A DNA stretch of 64,000 nt from Chloroflexota bacterium. Its GTDB lineage: Bacteria; Chloroflexota; Dehalococcoidia; Lucifugimonadales; Lucifugimonadaceae. Under the pieces are notes generated by a model. The model ran no database searches. It worked only from the letters and a program-made list of their open reading frames with translations, and was not told the origin of the DNA. This document shows positions 35,341 to 44,683 of the stretch, in pieces. Every line of letters begins with the position of its first letter. Position 1 is the first letter of the stretch. The translations under genes were made by a program, and so were the position numbers. The DNA is taken from contig JAJCYY010000018.1 in assembly GCA_029262735.1 (NCBI GenBank), forward strand, positions 1 through 64,000, read 5' to 3'.

Positions 35341-35934
35341 ATGGCACGTACGGCGAAGATAGAACGCAAGACCAACGAGAGCGACATCTCGCTTGAGCTG
35401 AACCTGGATGGCATAGGAAAATCCGACATCACTACTCGTGTCGGCTTCTTGAAGCACATGCTCGACCAGATCGCCCGTCACGGCCTGATCGACCTCAAGG
35501 TCTCGGCAGACGGCGACCTCGAAACTGGCAGCCACCACACGGTAGAAGACACGGCAATCGTTCTCGGTCGCGCCATACGCGAAGCCCTGGGAGACAGGCG
35601 GGGAATCGTCCGCATGGCAGACCGCACAGTGCCCCTGGACGAAGCGCTCACGCATGTTGTAGTCGACCTGAGCGGTCGCGGCTACGCAATGGTCGACATG
35701 GGATCGATCAATAATGTTGGCGAGTTTCCTGCTGACCTTGCGCGGCACTTCTTCGAGGCGATGGCGCTTGAGGGCAGGTTCAACCTGCACGTTCGGGTGT
35801 TAAGCGGGCTCAACGAGCACCACGTCATCGAGTCAGCGTTCAAGGCGTTCGCACGCGCTCTTCGTGCAGCAGCCGAGATAGACCCGCGCAATCCGGACGG
35901 TGTCCCAAGCACAAAAGGGACGCTGACGGATTAG
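35341..35934 (+). CDS. hisB: Imidazoleglycerol-phosphate dehydratase HisB
   Basis: This 197-residue monofunctional IGPD removes water from imidazole glycerol phosphate using two Mn ions. Its metal motifs are present: HMLDQIARHG, GSHHTVEDTAIVLG in the first half and GLNEHHVIESAFKAFARALR in the second, with DEALTHVVVDLSGRGY between. Length matches monofunctional bacterial enzymes with no HisN phosphatase domain. The ATG at 35341 follows AGGGACC. It is the last histidine gene here; hisH, hisA, hisF and hisI are not in the window. Confidence 0.96.
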   Translation: MARTAKIERKTNESDISLELNLDGIGKSDITTRVGFLKHMLDQIARHGLIDLKVSADGDLETGSHHTVEDTAIVLGRAIREALGDRRGIVRMADRTVPLDEALTHVVVDLSGRGYAMVDMGSINNVGEFPADLARHFFEAMALEGRFNLHVRVLSGLNEHHVIESAFKAFARALRAAAEIDPRNPDGVPSTKGTLTD

Positions 35935-35979
35935 GCTGTTTGACCGACTGGCGGTGCCGTGCGCCGACACCTCACCTGA

Positions 35980-37098
35980 TCAACTTTGAAACGGTCGATA
36001 TTCAAGTCCGGTCGCCGCGGCCACTGCCTCGTTCACAACAGAGCCATCGGAAACGTTGACACCTTTCATCAGCGCGGCTTTTTTCCGGGCGGCATTCTCG
36101 AGCCCCTCAGATGCGATGGCCAGAACGTACGGGAATGTCTCATTGGTCAGGGCGAGAGTCGATGTCCTGGGCACCGATCCTGGCATATTCGCAACGCAGT
36201 AGTGCAGCACGTCATCGACGACGAAGACTGGATCATCGAACGTCGTCGGATGTGACGTCTCGAAGCTGCCACCTTGATCTATCGATACGTCCACGAGTAC
36301 CGATCCTGCCTCCATAGTTCCCAGCATCTCACGTGTCACCACGTGCTGTGCCTTCGCCCCGGCAACGTAAACGGCTCCAATCACAACATCGCTTTCCTGG
36401 ACAGCGATCGCAATCGACTCGTGACTTGCGATCTCGGTAACGAGGTTGCCGGGATAGCCGTGCGACGCAAACTCTCGCAGCTTGCCAGAACTGCGGTTCA
36501 ACAGGGTCACGCTGGCACCCATCGCCATCGCCAGCCGTGCCGCGTTTTGACCAACGACTCCCGCGCCGATGATGCAGATATTGGCCGGACGGATTCCAGG
36601 TCCACCTGAAACTAAGATGCCTTTCGATCCCTGCGGTCGGCGCAAGTACTCGGCGCCCGCGTGCACAGCCAGCTTTCCGGCTATCTCGCTCATCGGCGCA
36701 AGCAGCGGGAACTCGCCGTTTGCTGTCTGCACCGTTTCGTATGCGATCGCCGTTGTTCCGGCCCTGCAAAGCGCCTTGGCCAGACCGGCAACGCCCGCAA
36801 GGTGCAGATATGTGAACAGTGTCAGGTCGCTGCCTCGCCGTTCCAGGTAATCTAGCTCGACACCAATCGGTTCTTTTACTTTGACGACCATGTCGGACGA
36901 CGACCAGACCTGCTCTGGTTCGCCCTCGATTGCCGCCCCTGCACCAAGGTACTGGTCATCAGTGAACCCGCTTCCGACGCCCATTGCCGCCTGGACAACG
37001 ACTGAGTGACCTGCGGCCACAAGTTTCGCCGCGCCGATCGGCGTCAAGGCCACCCGATGTTCCTCGGTTTTTATCTCTTTGGGTACACCGATCTTCAT
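35980..37098 (-). CDS. ald: Alanine dehydrogenase
   Basis: This 372-residue enzyme reversibly deaminates L-alanine to pyruvate and ammonia with NAD. It begins with the family signature MKIGVPKEIKTEEHRVALTP. KVKEPIG carries the substrate-binding Lys and FTYLHLAG the catalytic His; the Rossmann fold shows GAGVVGQNAARLAMAMGA. The segment SIDQGGSFETSHPTTFDDP is typical near the C-terminus. A GGAG site lies eight bases before the ATG. It is convergent with hisB and downstream of the purine cluster, separated from it by a dispersed repeat. Confidence 0.96.
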   Translation of the reverse strand: MKIGVPKEIKTEEHRVALTPIGAAKLVAAGHSVVVQAAMGVGSGFTDDQYLGAGAAIEGEPEQVWSSSDMVVKVKEPIGVELDYLERRGSDLTLFTYLHLAGVAGLAKALCRAGTTAIAYETVQTANGEFPLLAPMSEIAGKLAVHAGAEYLRRPQGSKGILVSGGPGIRPANICIIGAGVVGQNAARLAMAMGASVTLLNRSSGKLREFASHGYPGNLVTEIASHESIAIAVQESDVVIGAVYVAGAKAQHVVTREMLGTMEAGSVLVDVSIDQGGSFETSHPTTFDDPVFVVDDVLHYCVANMPGSVPRTSTLALTNETFPYVLAIASEGLENAARKKAALMKGVNVSDGSVVNEAVAAATGLEYRPFQS

Positions 37099-37135
37099 GC
37101 TGATTTCTCCGGGTCCACGAGATGCCGTCTGCGTT

Positions 37136-37234
37136 TGTCATCCCGACGGGATAGAGGGGTCTTACCGGTCAATGCGAGATCACCTGAGCGATTCTGAATC
37201 AACCCTTTGACAGGCTCAGGATGTAAGTCAAAAT
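37136..37234. repeat. Dispersed TGTCAT/TGACA intergenic repeat, copy 1
   Basis: It begins TGTCATCCCGACGGGATAG and contains GGTCTTACCG, CACCTGAGCGATTCTGAATC and CTTTGACAGGCTCAGGAT. The middle block GAGNGATTCTGAAT is shared with copies 2 and 3; the last block is the reverse complement of CATCCTGAGCCTGTCGAAGG in copy 2. The right end is degenerate (TAAGTCAAAA rather than AATGACA). It lies between purS and ald. Confidence 0.65.
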
Positions 37235-37321
37235 GCGCACGCTCTGACACCAAAGATAATCGCGCTGGCGAGTTAAGCCCGAACAGTCCGATGGTGAGGC
37301 TGTTATGAGGACAGCCACAAC

Positions 37322-37591
37322 CTAGCCGACCGTCGTACTCGCACCCACAGGCTCAAGCTCGAAGTCGAATAGCTCTATCACCGGGTTGGCCAGGAGCTTC
37401 TCGCACATCTCTCTTACTCTCGCTTCAGCCGTCTCACGGTCTGCCTCGTCCAGCCGGACCTCGAAATACTTCCCGGCGCGAAGAGAGTCGACCGAATCGA
37501 AGCCGAGGCGCCCAAGCGCATTGGCGATAGTCTTTCCCTGCGGATCGTTGATGGTCGGCTTGAGAGTGACCCGGATGCGAGCTAAAAACAA
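37322..37591 (-). CDS. purS: Phosphoribosylformylglycinamidine synthase subunit PurS
   Basis: This 89-residue protein matches PurS, the small subunit bridging PurQ and PurL in the fourth step of purine synthesis. It shows ARIRVTLKPTINDPQGKTIANALGRLGF, VDSLRAGKYFEVRLD and CEKLLANPVIELFDFELE. The TTG start at 37591 follows AAAGGAC at good spacing. purQ and purL, usually directly downstream of purS, are absent; a repeat and ald follow instead. Confidence 0.92.
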   Translation of the reverse strand: MFLARIRVTLKPTINDPQGKTIANALGRLGFDSVDSLRAGKYFEVRLDEADRETAEARVREMCEKLLANPVIELFDFELEPVGASTTVG

Positions 37592-37716
37592 AACAGTCCT
37601 TTGTTACGCGAAAGCGCTCAGGATTGGTTGCCGGAAACCGACGACGCGTAAGTCTAACGCGTGACCGCAGCGCGGTGTTCGTCAATGTTCAGAGCTAGCC
37701 CTGTACAACAGGCTGC

Positions 37717-38430
37717 TTAGAACGAATTGCCCGGAATACTCTCCAGGGCGCGGTCCTGGTAGGCGTCGATGAAGTCCAGGATCTGTTCCTCGTCGAAGTC
37801 GTCAAGGAACAGGTGATGACGCCACGAGGTGATCGCGATCTGAGACTCCATTCCGGAGTATGGGGACATGATGAACTGGGAGCGATTTCGGGGAATCAGG
37901 TCCTCGAGTTGGGCAACGACGTCATCGCATCCGTTGGGGCAGTCGTAATGAAGGCCAATACCGCCGTGCTCAAGATTATGGATGAGCACTTCGTCAGGAA
38001 TAGGATCGTCATAGATTCCCCAGCGAGCCGGGGCAGGAACACCGGCAGGTGTTTCAGAATCGAACCAGTGCGGGCCCGATGTCGCCGGCCTCGTGACGTA
38101 TCCGGTTCCAACGGTACCGGCAGGTATGTGTGCGTTCCCGGCGTCATCGTCCAGGGCCACAGGTCCGCCGGTGTTGATATTCGATTCGCCTCCACCGCCA
38201 TCGTGAGAGGTATTACCGCCGTGACCACCGCCAAGCCCCGGCGCAAGCGTCAGGCTCAAGATGAACACGATTGCAAGCGTGCTGCCGCCGACCAGGTAGA
38301 ACGTACGACGACGCTTCTTACGCGACTGGCTGCGTTGCCTTCGCTCGTTGCGAATCTGGGATTTGGTCTTGCCGCGTCTGCTGGACGGGCGAGTTGAAGC
38401 TACTCGGTTGGTGCTGTCTTTACTGGCCAT
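37717..38430 (-). CDS. DUF3105 domain membrane protein
   Basis: This 237-residue protein has a highly basic N-terminal tail of about 43 residues (SRRGKTKSQIRNERRQRSQ), one membrane helix (FYLVGGSTLAIVFILSLTLA), a Gly/His/Asp-rich linker, and an outward-facing DUF3105 domain with TSGPHWF, VLIHNLEHGGIGLHYDC and the C-terminal ITSWRHHLFLDDF. The function of DUF3105 is not known; the conserved HNLEHGG suggests a metal or cofactor site. It sits between purC and purS in the same direction but need not be linked to purine synthesis. Confidence 0.85.
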   Translation of the reverse strand: MASKDSTNRVASTRPSSRRGKTKSQIRNERRQRSQSRKKRRRTFYLVGGSTLAIVFILSLTLAPGLGGGHGGNTSHDGGGGESNINTGGPVALDDDAGNAHIPAGTVGTGYVTRPATSGPHWFDSETPAGVPAPARWGIYDDPIPDEVLIHNLEHGGIGLHYDCPNGCDDVVAQLEDLIPRNRSQFIMSPYSGMESQIAITSWRHHLFLDDFDEEQILDFIDAYQDRALESIPGNSF

Positions 38431-38492
38431 TTCAATATCGCCAATTGTCTCGGGTGGATCTCTAGTTTTGGTCCCGTTATCTGATGTGCTAT

Positions 38493-39419
38493 CTACAGTA
38501 TGAGGGAGTTACCGGTCAGGCGCTCGTATGCGCTCAAGTATCTTTTCTGCGTCTGGGCCACAACTTCTGTTGGCAGCGAGGGCGCAGGGGGCTTTCGATT
38601 CCAGTCCTGATTCAGGAGCCAGTCTCGCAGGTACTGTTTGTCATACGCTGGCGGAGTGCTTCCTGGCTTCCAGTCGTGGATATCCCAGAATCTGCTCGAA
38701 TCAGGGGTCAGCACCTCGTCGATCAAGGTTAACTCGCCATCAATATAGCCAAACTCGAACTTTGTGTCCGACAGGATCATCCCCTTGCTCTCCGCATGAG
38801 CATGCGCCGCTGAGAACACCTCGATGCTGCGAGATTCGAGAGTGGCGTAGAGTTCTTTGCCGACCAGTTCTTCACCTTCACTGCGTGAAAGCGATTCGTC
38901 ATGCCCGTGCTCGGCCTTGGTTGACGGTGTGAAGACCGGTTCAGGCAGCCGCTCCGCCTCCCGCATGCCATCGGGAAGTTTCGCACCGTTCATCGTGCCC
39001 GACTCCTGGTACTCGACCCAGGCGCTGCCAGCAAGGTAGTTTCGGACCACGCACTCCATGTTGATCCGCTCAGCCCGCCTGATCACCATCGACCTGCGCT
39101 TGTATCCGTCGGACATCTTGTCCAACTCGGCCAGGGCTCCGGTACGAGGTACGTTCCTGATGGCTTCAGCATCTGAAACGACTCCGATCATGTGGTTTGG
39201 AGTTATGTCCTTCAGCAGTTCGAACCAGAACCTGGACATCTGGGTCAGGATGATTCCTTTCCCGTGAACCGGGTCAGGCATGACCACGTCGAAAGCCGAT
39301 ATGCGATCTGTCGCCACCATGAGAAGCAGCCCGCTGCCGAGATCGTACGTATCGCGGACCTTGGCACGATGCAGCAGATCGGGTAGCGCAGTCTCGTAAA
39401 CGGCGGTGGTTAGAGTCAC
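38493..39419 (-). CDS. purC: Phosphoribosylaminoimidazole-succinocarboxamide synthase PurC
   Basis: This 308-residue enzyme joins aspartate to CAIR with ATP (SAICAR synthase). It has KVRDTYDLGSGLLLMVATDRISAFD at the ATP site, IPNKG-like GKGIILTQMSRFWFELL, the segment RRAERINMECVVRNYLAGSAW, LPDGMREAERLPEPVFTPSTKAE, and LSDTKFEFG with LIDEVLTPDSSRFW. It is the longer bacterial/yeast-like form. The GTG start overlaps the purB stop by 4 bases. Confidence 0.96.
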   Translation of the reverse strand: MTLTTAVYETALPDLLHRAKVRDTYDLGSGLLLMVATDRISAFDVVMPDPVHGKGIILTQMSRFWFELLKDITPNHMIGVVSDAEAIRNVPRTGALAELDKMSDGYKRRSMVIRRAERINMECVVRNYLAGSAWVEYQESGTMNGAKLPDGMREAERLPEPVFTPSTKAEHGHDESLSRSEGEELVGKELYATLESRSIEVFSAAHAHAESKGMILSDTKFEFGYIDGELTLIDEVLTPDSSRFWDIHDWKPGSTPPAYDKQYLRDWLLNQDWNRKPPAPSLPTEVVAQTQKRYLSAYERLTGNSLIL

Positions 39420-40747
39420 AGGCTGGCTCCTTCATTTGTCGGACCAACGGGAAAGCCGAGTCGTTTGAAGCCGTGGTCAACATGACGCAGATAGAAGTCG
39501 TAATCGAACAGCGGATCGATCTGTTCTGCCGTCAGGCTACTGGCCACGATACTGTCTGACCTCACCAACTCCCGGAAGTCTTTTTCCTCGTCCCAGGACT
39601 CCATCGCGCAGCGCTGGACCGTGTCGTAAGCCTCTTTTCTGTCGACACCTGCCTCAACAAGGGCCAGCATCACCCGCGGTGAGAACACCAGGCCGCGCGT
39701 CAACTCAAGGTTTCGCATCATCCTGTCCGGGAAGACCAGCATTCCATCGATGATACCGGTCATCAAATGCAGGATGTAGTCGACCGCGAGCGCTGAGTCG
39801 GGCAGGATCACACGTTCTGCCGACGAGTGAGAGATGTCCCGTTCGTGCCACAGCGCAACGTTTTCCAGCGCAGCCATCGAGTTAGCCCTGACCACACGCG
39901 CAAGTCCGCATATTCGCTCGGATAGCTCAGGGTTGCGCTTGTGCGGCATCGACGACGAACCTTTTGTCACGGATCCCGGAGGTCCGAACGGCTCCTGGAC
40001 TTCTCCGATCTCGGTGCGCTGCAACCCGCGAATCTCGGTCGCAATCTTGTCCAACGTCGCTGCGATCAGCGCCAGGATCTGCACAAACTCTGCGTGCCTG
40101 TCACGCTGAATCACCTGGTTCGAGATCGGTGCAGGCTCAAGTCCAAGCTGGCGGGCCACAGACTCCTCAATCTCCGGAGGAACACCTGCAAAGGTGCCGA
40201 CCGGCCCGGACAGCATGCATATCGCGACTCGCTTCCTCGTCCCTGCCAATCGCTCACGGTTCCGGCGCATCTCGTCCCACCACATCGCAAGTTTCAAGCC
40301 GAAACTCATCGGCTCCGCATGAATGCCGTGCGAACGCCCGATACACGGCGTCTTCCGAAACTCCGCTGCACGCCGCTTGAGCACGTCCATCAGGGCGACC
40401 ACCCCGGCATCGACAATATCTACGGCCTGCGTCATCTGCATGCCCAGAGCAGTGTCCTTCACATCGTTCGACGTCAGCCCGTGATGGATCCAGCGACTCT
40501 CAGGCCCGAGCGACTCGGCTACTGCCCTGGTGAACGAGACAAGATCGTGCTTCGTCTCGTCGAACAGCCGGTCGTAGGACTCGCGGCTGAACTTTGCAGT
40601 GCGAATCTTATCCATGTCATCGGCCGGGACGACGCCCATGTCGGTCCACGCCTGCGATGCTGCAATCTCGACCTGAAGCCAGAGGTCGAACGTGTTGTCG
40701 TCAGACCACACGTTGCTCATCTCTGGAAGGGAATATCTGGGGATCAT
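39416..40747 (-). CDS. purB: Adenylosuccinate lyase PurB
   Basis: This 443-residue member of the fumarase/aspartase superfamily cleaves SAICAR to AICAR and adenylosuccinate to AMP. It has the HHGLTSNDVKDTALG helix with a catalytic His, GRSHGIHAEPMSFG, and the family signature GSSSMPHKRNP near residue 263 with the mobile catalytic Ser loop. The ATG at 40747 is preceded by AGGGCA. It is coupled to purC by overlap and lies 11 bases after the HAD phosphatase gene. Confidence 0.96.
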   Translation of the reverse strand: MIPRYSLPEMSNVWSDDNTFDLWLQVEIAASQAWTDMGVVPADDMDKIRTAKFSRESYDRLFDETKHDLVSFTRAVAESLGPESRWIHHGLTSNDVKDTALGMQMTQAVDIVDAGVVALMDVLKRRAAEFRKTPCIGRSHGIHAEPMSFGLKLAMWWDEMRRNRERLAGTRKRVAICMLSGPVGTFAGVPPEIEESVARQLGLEPAPISNQVIQRDRHAEFVQILALIAATLDKIATEIRGLQRTEIGEVQEPFGPPGSVTKGSSSMPHKRNPELSERICGLARVVRANSMAALENVALWHERDISHSSAERVILPDSALAVDYILHLMTGIIDGMLVFPDRMMRNLELTRGLVFSPRVMLALVEAGVDRKEAYDTVQRCAMESWDEEKDFRELVRSDSIVASSLTAEQIDPLFDYDFYLRHVDHGFKRLGFPVGPTNEGASL

Positions 40748-40758
40748 CTGTGCCCTGG

Positions 40759-41460
40759 TTACGCTTTCGACGCCGCGCTTAACTTCGTAACGAACTCTGT
40801 GACCGGCGTGAAATCTTCAAACGGCGTCGCCGCGATTCCCTGTTCATTGCAGATCCGCAACAACCGGTCTCTTGCAAACACGAAATCCGCCTTTGGAGCA
40901 ACGCAGGCGTCTGATGTACTGCCGTCGCCAACGAACACCGTGACAGCATCTTCGCCCGCCTGCTCCAGCGCCTTGCACTTGCACGTTGCCCAGTCGCCTC
41001 GGCACCGCTCCTCATTCGAATCATCACCCGTTTCGCCGAAGGGGTAATCGTACCTGAACGGCTCACTATCCGACTCACCTCGAGTAGCCGTTCCGCACAC
41101 AACATCGATCTCTTCGAGCCCATGCCGTTTCAGGACAGGCTCTATGTAGAAGCGAAGTCCCGCCGATGCGATGGTAAAAGTGCCGCCCACCTCTTCGACC
41201 GCCGCCAGCAGCTCGTTTATGCCACTCCTGAGTTCGATCTCCTCGGCCGCCGCGTCCTGCATATGCGTCACGGGAAGCCGCACCGCGTTAAATGACAGCT
41301 CCTGATACTCGCGAAAGGTGATCTCGCCTGCACGGTAAAGTCCCGAGTAGCGATCGAGAGCTTCCGGAGCGAACCGTTTCAGCAGGAACCGGGCAACGTT
41401 TTGCGTAGTCAGCGTATCGTCAAAATCCGCGAACACGGCGATACGGGGTTTTAGCCTCAC
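40759..41460 (-). CDS. HAD-IB family phosphatase (MtnX/SerB-like)
   Basis: This 233-residue HAD phosphatase has motif I FADFDDTLTT with nucleophile Asp near residue 11, a small helical cap (YSGLYRAGEITFREYQELSF), motif II FTIASAGL, and motifs III/IV VFVGDGSTSDACVAPKADFVFAR. The last segment closely resembles MtnX, the enolase-phosphatase-type enzyme of methionine salvage. Its GTG overlaps the purD stop by 4 bases, and purB follows at 11 bases, so it is embedded in a purine cluster; whether it acts on a nucleotide is unknown. Confidence 0.85.
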   Translation of the reverse strand: MRLKPRIAVFADFDDTLTTQNVARFLLKRFAPEALDRYSGLYRAGEITFREYQELSFNAVRLPVTHMQDAAAEEIELRSGINELLAAVEEVGGTFTIASAGLRFYIEPVLKRHGLEEIDVVCGTATRGESDSEPFRYDYPFGETGDDSNEERCRGDWATCKCKALEQAGEDAVTVFVGDGSTSDACVAPKADFVFARDRLLRICNEQGIAATPFEDFTPVTEFVTKLSAASKA

Positions 41461-42749
41461 CGCTTCGTTCCTGCGCCGATCGCCGCAGCACTGCCAAGCG
41501 CGCGTTCGGCGATGTCACCGCGGTGGTACTCACGCTCAAACTCGATCTTCCCGACGTTCGCATAAGCCTCGTCACGTGCCTCCGAAACATCCTCACCTGA
41601 GCCAACCACCACGAGCACGCGTCCTCCACCGGTGAGAATTTCTCCATCTTCATTCACCGAAGTTCCGGCGTGGAAAACGAGACCCGCTTCATCCAGCCCG
41701 GATATCGAGAGGCCGGTATGGTACTTGCCCGGATATCCGCCAGAGGTCATGACAACGCCTACATGCGCGCTGGAACCCCACTGAACCTCTGCATCTGCCA
41801 GACTGCCCTCCGCGGTCGCGAGGCAGATCGCGGCGAGATCACTTTCCAGAAGAGGCATCAGCACCTCGCTTTCCGGGTCTCCGAAGCGGCAGTTGAACTC
41901 GATCACACTCGGCCCATCCTGGGTCAGCATCAGTCCGGCATACAGCACGCCGTTGTACGGGTTTCCTTCTGCGGCCATCTGCCTTGCCACCGGCTCCAGG
42001 ATCTCTGTCCTTATGCGGGCTGCGAGCTGCGGCGTCCAGAACTCTGGTGGCGTGTAAGCGCCCATCCCACCGGTGTTCGGCCCTTCGTCGCCGTCATCCG
42101 CGCGCTTGTAGTCGCAGGCGGCGACTTCTGCGGAGACATGCTCTCCCTGGATGAATGCGAACACGCTGAGCTCGGGGCCGGACATCCGATCTTCGATGAG
42201 AAGATTGTCGCCTGAATGCCCGAAGGCGTTGCCGTCGATCATCGAGACGATGGCGTTCGACGCTTCCTGGTGGGTGTCCGGGAGCAGGACGCCTTTTCCG
42301 GCGGCCAGCCCGTCAGCCTTGATGACGAACGATCCTTCCGGCAGCGAAAACGCATATGCGAGCGCCTCTTCGGAGTTGTCGAAACGTCGGGCACGCGCAG
42401 TAACCACACCGGCTCTGCCCATCAGGTCCTTCGCCCAACTTTTAGAGCCTTCGAGCCGGGCTGCTGCTGCCGATGGAGCAAATATCTTCAGGCCAGATTC
42501 AATAAACCGGTCGGCTATCCCGGCGACCATCGGTGCCTCGGGGCCAACCACCGTCAGGTCAACCTCTCGATCAAGCGCCAGCGCCAGCAACTGGTCGACA
42601 TCCTCAGCGCCTACCGCGATGTTCTCACCAACGGCGGCAGTCCCAGGATTTCCCGGTGCTATCAACAGCTCGGACACAAGCTCGCTCTGCGCCAATTTCC
42701 ATGCGAGCGCGTGCTCTCGGCCACCGTTCCCAACAACGAGAACTCTCAT
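41457..42749 (-). CDS. purD: Phosphoribosylamine-glycine ligase PurD
   Basis: This 430-residue ATP-grasp enzyme makes GAR from phosphoribosylamine and glycine. It begins MRVLVVGNGGREHALAWKL, has VGPEAPMVAGIADRF, GSKSWAKDLMGRAGV, FVIKADGLAAGKGVLL, GPELSVFAFIQG, NTGGMGAYTP and EFNCRFGDPESEVLMPLL. The frame extends 24 codons upstream into the guaA 3' end, but the ATG at 42749 is the family start. It lies 19 bases downstream of guaA and is coupled to the HAD gene. Confidence 0.96.
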   Translation of the reverse strand: MRVLVVGNGGREHALAWKLAQSELVSELLIAPGNPGTAAVGENIAVGAEDVDQLLALALDREVDLTVVGPEAPMVAGIADRFIESGLKIFAPSAAAARLEGSKSWAKDLMGRAGVVTARARRFDNSEEALAYAFSLPEGSFVIKADGLAAGKGVLLPDTHQEASNAIVSMIDGNAFGHSGDNLLIEDRMSGPELSVFAFIQGEHVSAEVAACDYKRADDGDEGPNTGGMGAYTPPEFWTPQLAARIRTEILEPVARQMAAEGNPYNGVLYAGLMLTQDGPSVIEFNCRFGDPESEVLMPLLESDLAAICLATAEGSLADAEVQWGSSAHVGVVMTSGGYPGKYHTGLSISGLDEAGLVFHAGTSVNEDGEILTGGGRVLVVVGSGEDVSEARDEAYANVGKIEFEREYHRGDIAERALGSAAAIGAGTKR

Positions 42750-42768
42750 ATCGCGGCACCAGTTCCCG

Positions 42769-44463
42769 CTACTCCCACTCAATCGTCCCCGGAGGCTTGC
42801 TTGTGATATCCAGCACCACACGGTTGACCTCGGGCACCTCGTTCACAATCCGGTTCGAGATGCGGGCAAGCGTGTCGTAAGGCAGTCGCGCCCAGTCTGC
42901 GGTCATGGCGTCCTGGCTCTGGACGGCCCGAATTGCGACAACCCACTGATAGGTCCGGCGGTCGCCCATGACACCAACGGTCTGAGTGTTCGTCAGCACT
43001 GCAAATGACTGCCAGAGCTTCTCGTACAGACCGGCCGCTTTGATCTCGTCGATCACGATCCAGTCGGCCGCCCGCAGAATCTCCAGCTTGTCGTATGTGA
43101 CTTCGCCAATGGTCCGGATAGCCAGTCCCGGTCCGGGAAACGGCTGGCGGTTTACGGCCTGGTCCGAAACGCCAAGCTGAGTCCCTGCACGCCGTACCTC
43201 GTCCTTGAACATGTAACGCAGCGGCTCGACGAGAGTTAGCTCCATCCGCTCAGGCAGTCCGCCGACGTTGTGATGTGTCTTTATCTTGTGCGCCGCGGAA
43301 GTCTCGGACGATGTGCTCTCAATCACGTCTGGATAGAGAGTTCCCTGTGCCAGGTAATCGACCTGGCCGATTCGCTTCGCAACTTCTTCAAAGATCCGGA
43401 TGAACTCTTCGCCAATGCGCTTACGCTTCACTTCGGGATCGGTAACGCCCTTCAGTGCAGAAAGGAATCGCTCGGACGAGTCCTCGAAGATCAGGTTCAC
43501 GCCGAGGTCTCGTGCGAAGACGTTGCGCACGCGGTCGGCCTCGCCCCTGCGCAGCAGGCCGTTGTCGACAAAGATGCAGGTCAGCCTGTCACCGATCGCC
43601 CTGTGGATCAGCGCCGCGGCAACAGTCGAATCTACGCCACCGGATAGCGCACAGATGACCCGGCCATCACCTACCTGCTCCTGTACGCGTCGGATGGCAT
43701 CCGTGACAAAGTTCGCGGGCGTCCACGTGCCGTTTGCCCCGCAGACGCGGAACGTGAAGTTGCGGAGAATCTCAGCGCCCTGGGGAGTGTGAACAACCTC
43801 CGGGTGGAACTGGATTCCGAACATTTTCTGTTCGTCGGAACCCATGACGGCGACCGGCGAGTTATCCGAATACGCCATCGACCTGAAACCCGGCGGCAGT
43901 TCTTCAATGCGGTCGCCGTGGCTCATCCAGACCGGCACATCGCCATCCAGTCCTTCGAGTAGATCGACCCCCTGGCCGTCTTTGTGGATGACTGCGTGGC
44001 CGTACTCTCGCTGAACACCCGGCTCAACCTTGCCACCCAACTGGTGGGCCAGGAGCTGCATCCCGTAGCAGATGCCAAGTATCGGCACACCGGCGTCGAA
44101 CACCCACGTGGGAGCGAGCGGAGCACCTTCCCCATAGACACTGTTCGGTCCACCGGAGAGGACAATGCCCTTAACATCCTGTTCGTTCAGGATGTCCGGG
44201 GGGGCGTCCCAGGGAATGATTTCGCAGAACACATTCGACTCCCGGATCCGGCGGGCAATGAGCCGTGAATACTGGGAACCGAAGTCGAGAATGACAATCG
44301 TCTCGGTGCGTATCGGAACGTTTTCGTGCTGACCCTTTGGAGGTTCCTGCTGGGCGATCTCCAGGTACGTCCCGACCTCGATGTCATCGGAGGTGGCGAC
44401 GCGGGCGCTCAGGTCTTCTTGTGAAGTGGATTCAGGTTTCGACCCGTTGGAGTTCGAAGTCAT
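42769..44463 (-). CDS. guaA: GMP synthase (glutamine-hydrolysing) GuaA
   Basis: This 564-residue enzyme aminates XMP to GMP. The class-I glutamine amidotransferase domain starts near residue 55 ([19 protein letters not shown]) and carries the nucleophile Cys in GICYGMQ and the His-Glu pair in QFHPEVVHT. The ATP-pyrophosphatase domain has the PP-loop [12 protein letters not shown], and the C-terminal dimerisation part ends [13 protein letters not shown]. About 50 extra polar residues precede the domain, longer than usual GuaA; a downstream start is possible but none has a clear ribosome site. It heads the minus-strand purine cluster. Confidence 0.95.
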   Translation of the reverse strand: MTSNSNGSKPESTSQEDLSARVATSDDIEVGTYLEIAQQEPPKGQHENVPIRTETIVILDFGSQYSRLIARRIRESNVFCEIIPWDAPPDILNEQDVKGIVLSGGPNSVYGEGAPLAPTWVFDAGVPILGICYGMQLLAHQLGGKVEPGVQREYGHAVIHKDGQGVDLLEGLDGDVPVWMSHGDRIEELPPGFRSMAYSDNSPVAVMGSDEQKMFGIQFHPEVVHTPQGAEILRNFTFRVCGANGTWTPANFVTDAIRRVQEQVGDGRVICALSGGVDSTVAAALIHRAIGDRLTCIFVDNGLLRRGEADRVRNVFARDLGVNLIFEDSSERFLSALKGVTDPEVKRKRIGEEFIRIFEEVAKRIGQVDYLAQGTLYPDVIESTSSETSAAHKIKTHHNVGGLPERMELTLVEPLRYMFKDEVRRAGTQLGVSDQAVNRQPFPGPGLAIRTIGEVTYDKLEILRAADWIVIDEIKAAGLYEKLWQSFAVLTNTQTVGVMGDRRTYQWVVAIRAVQSQDAMTADWARLPYDTLARISNRIVNEVPEVNRVVLDITSKPPGTIEWE

Positions 44464-44683
44464 TGAAGAAGCCTGGATGAAGGTGTTGAGAAGCGGTTCA
44501 AGCTAACAGCGCTGCTAGACTCAGTCAACAGAATTGAAGCCGTCGCGTGAGCAGGCGAAAAACCGGTCGATTTGCTGCTAAGAATTGTATCTCTATTACC
44601 GTTCAACAGACGGCGGATCTCACGCCTATGTCAGATGTTCAGGGCAAGCAGACGACCACTCAGTTCATATTCAACCTGATTCC

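Noticed and set aside
39941..41047. A 368-codon plus-strand open frame opposite purB and the HAD phosphatase
   Set aside because: Its translation is Arg/His/Ser-rich with no recognisable domain and it lies across two well-supported genes on the other strand.
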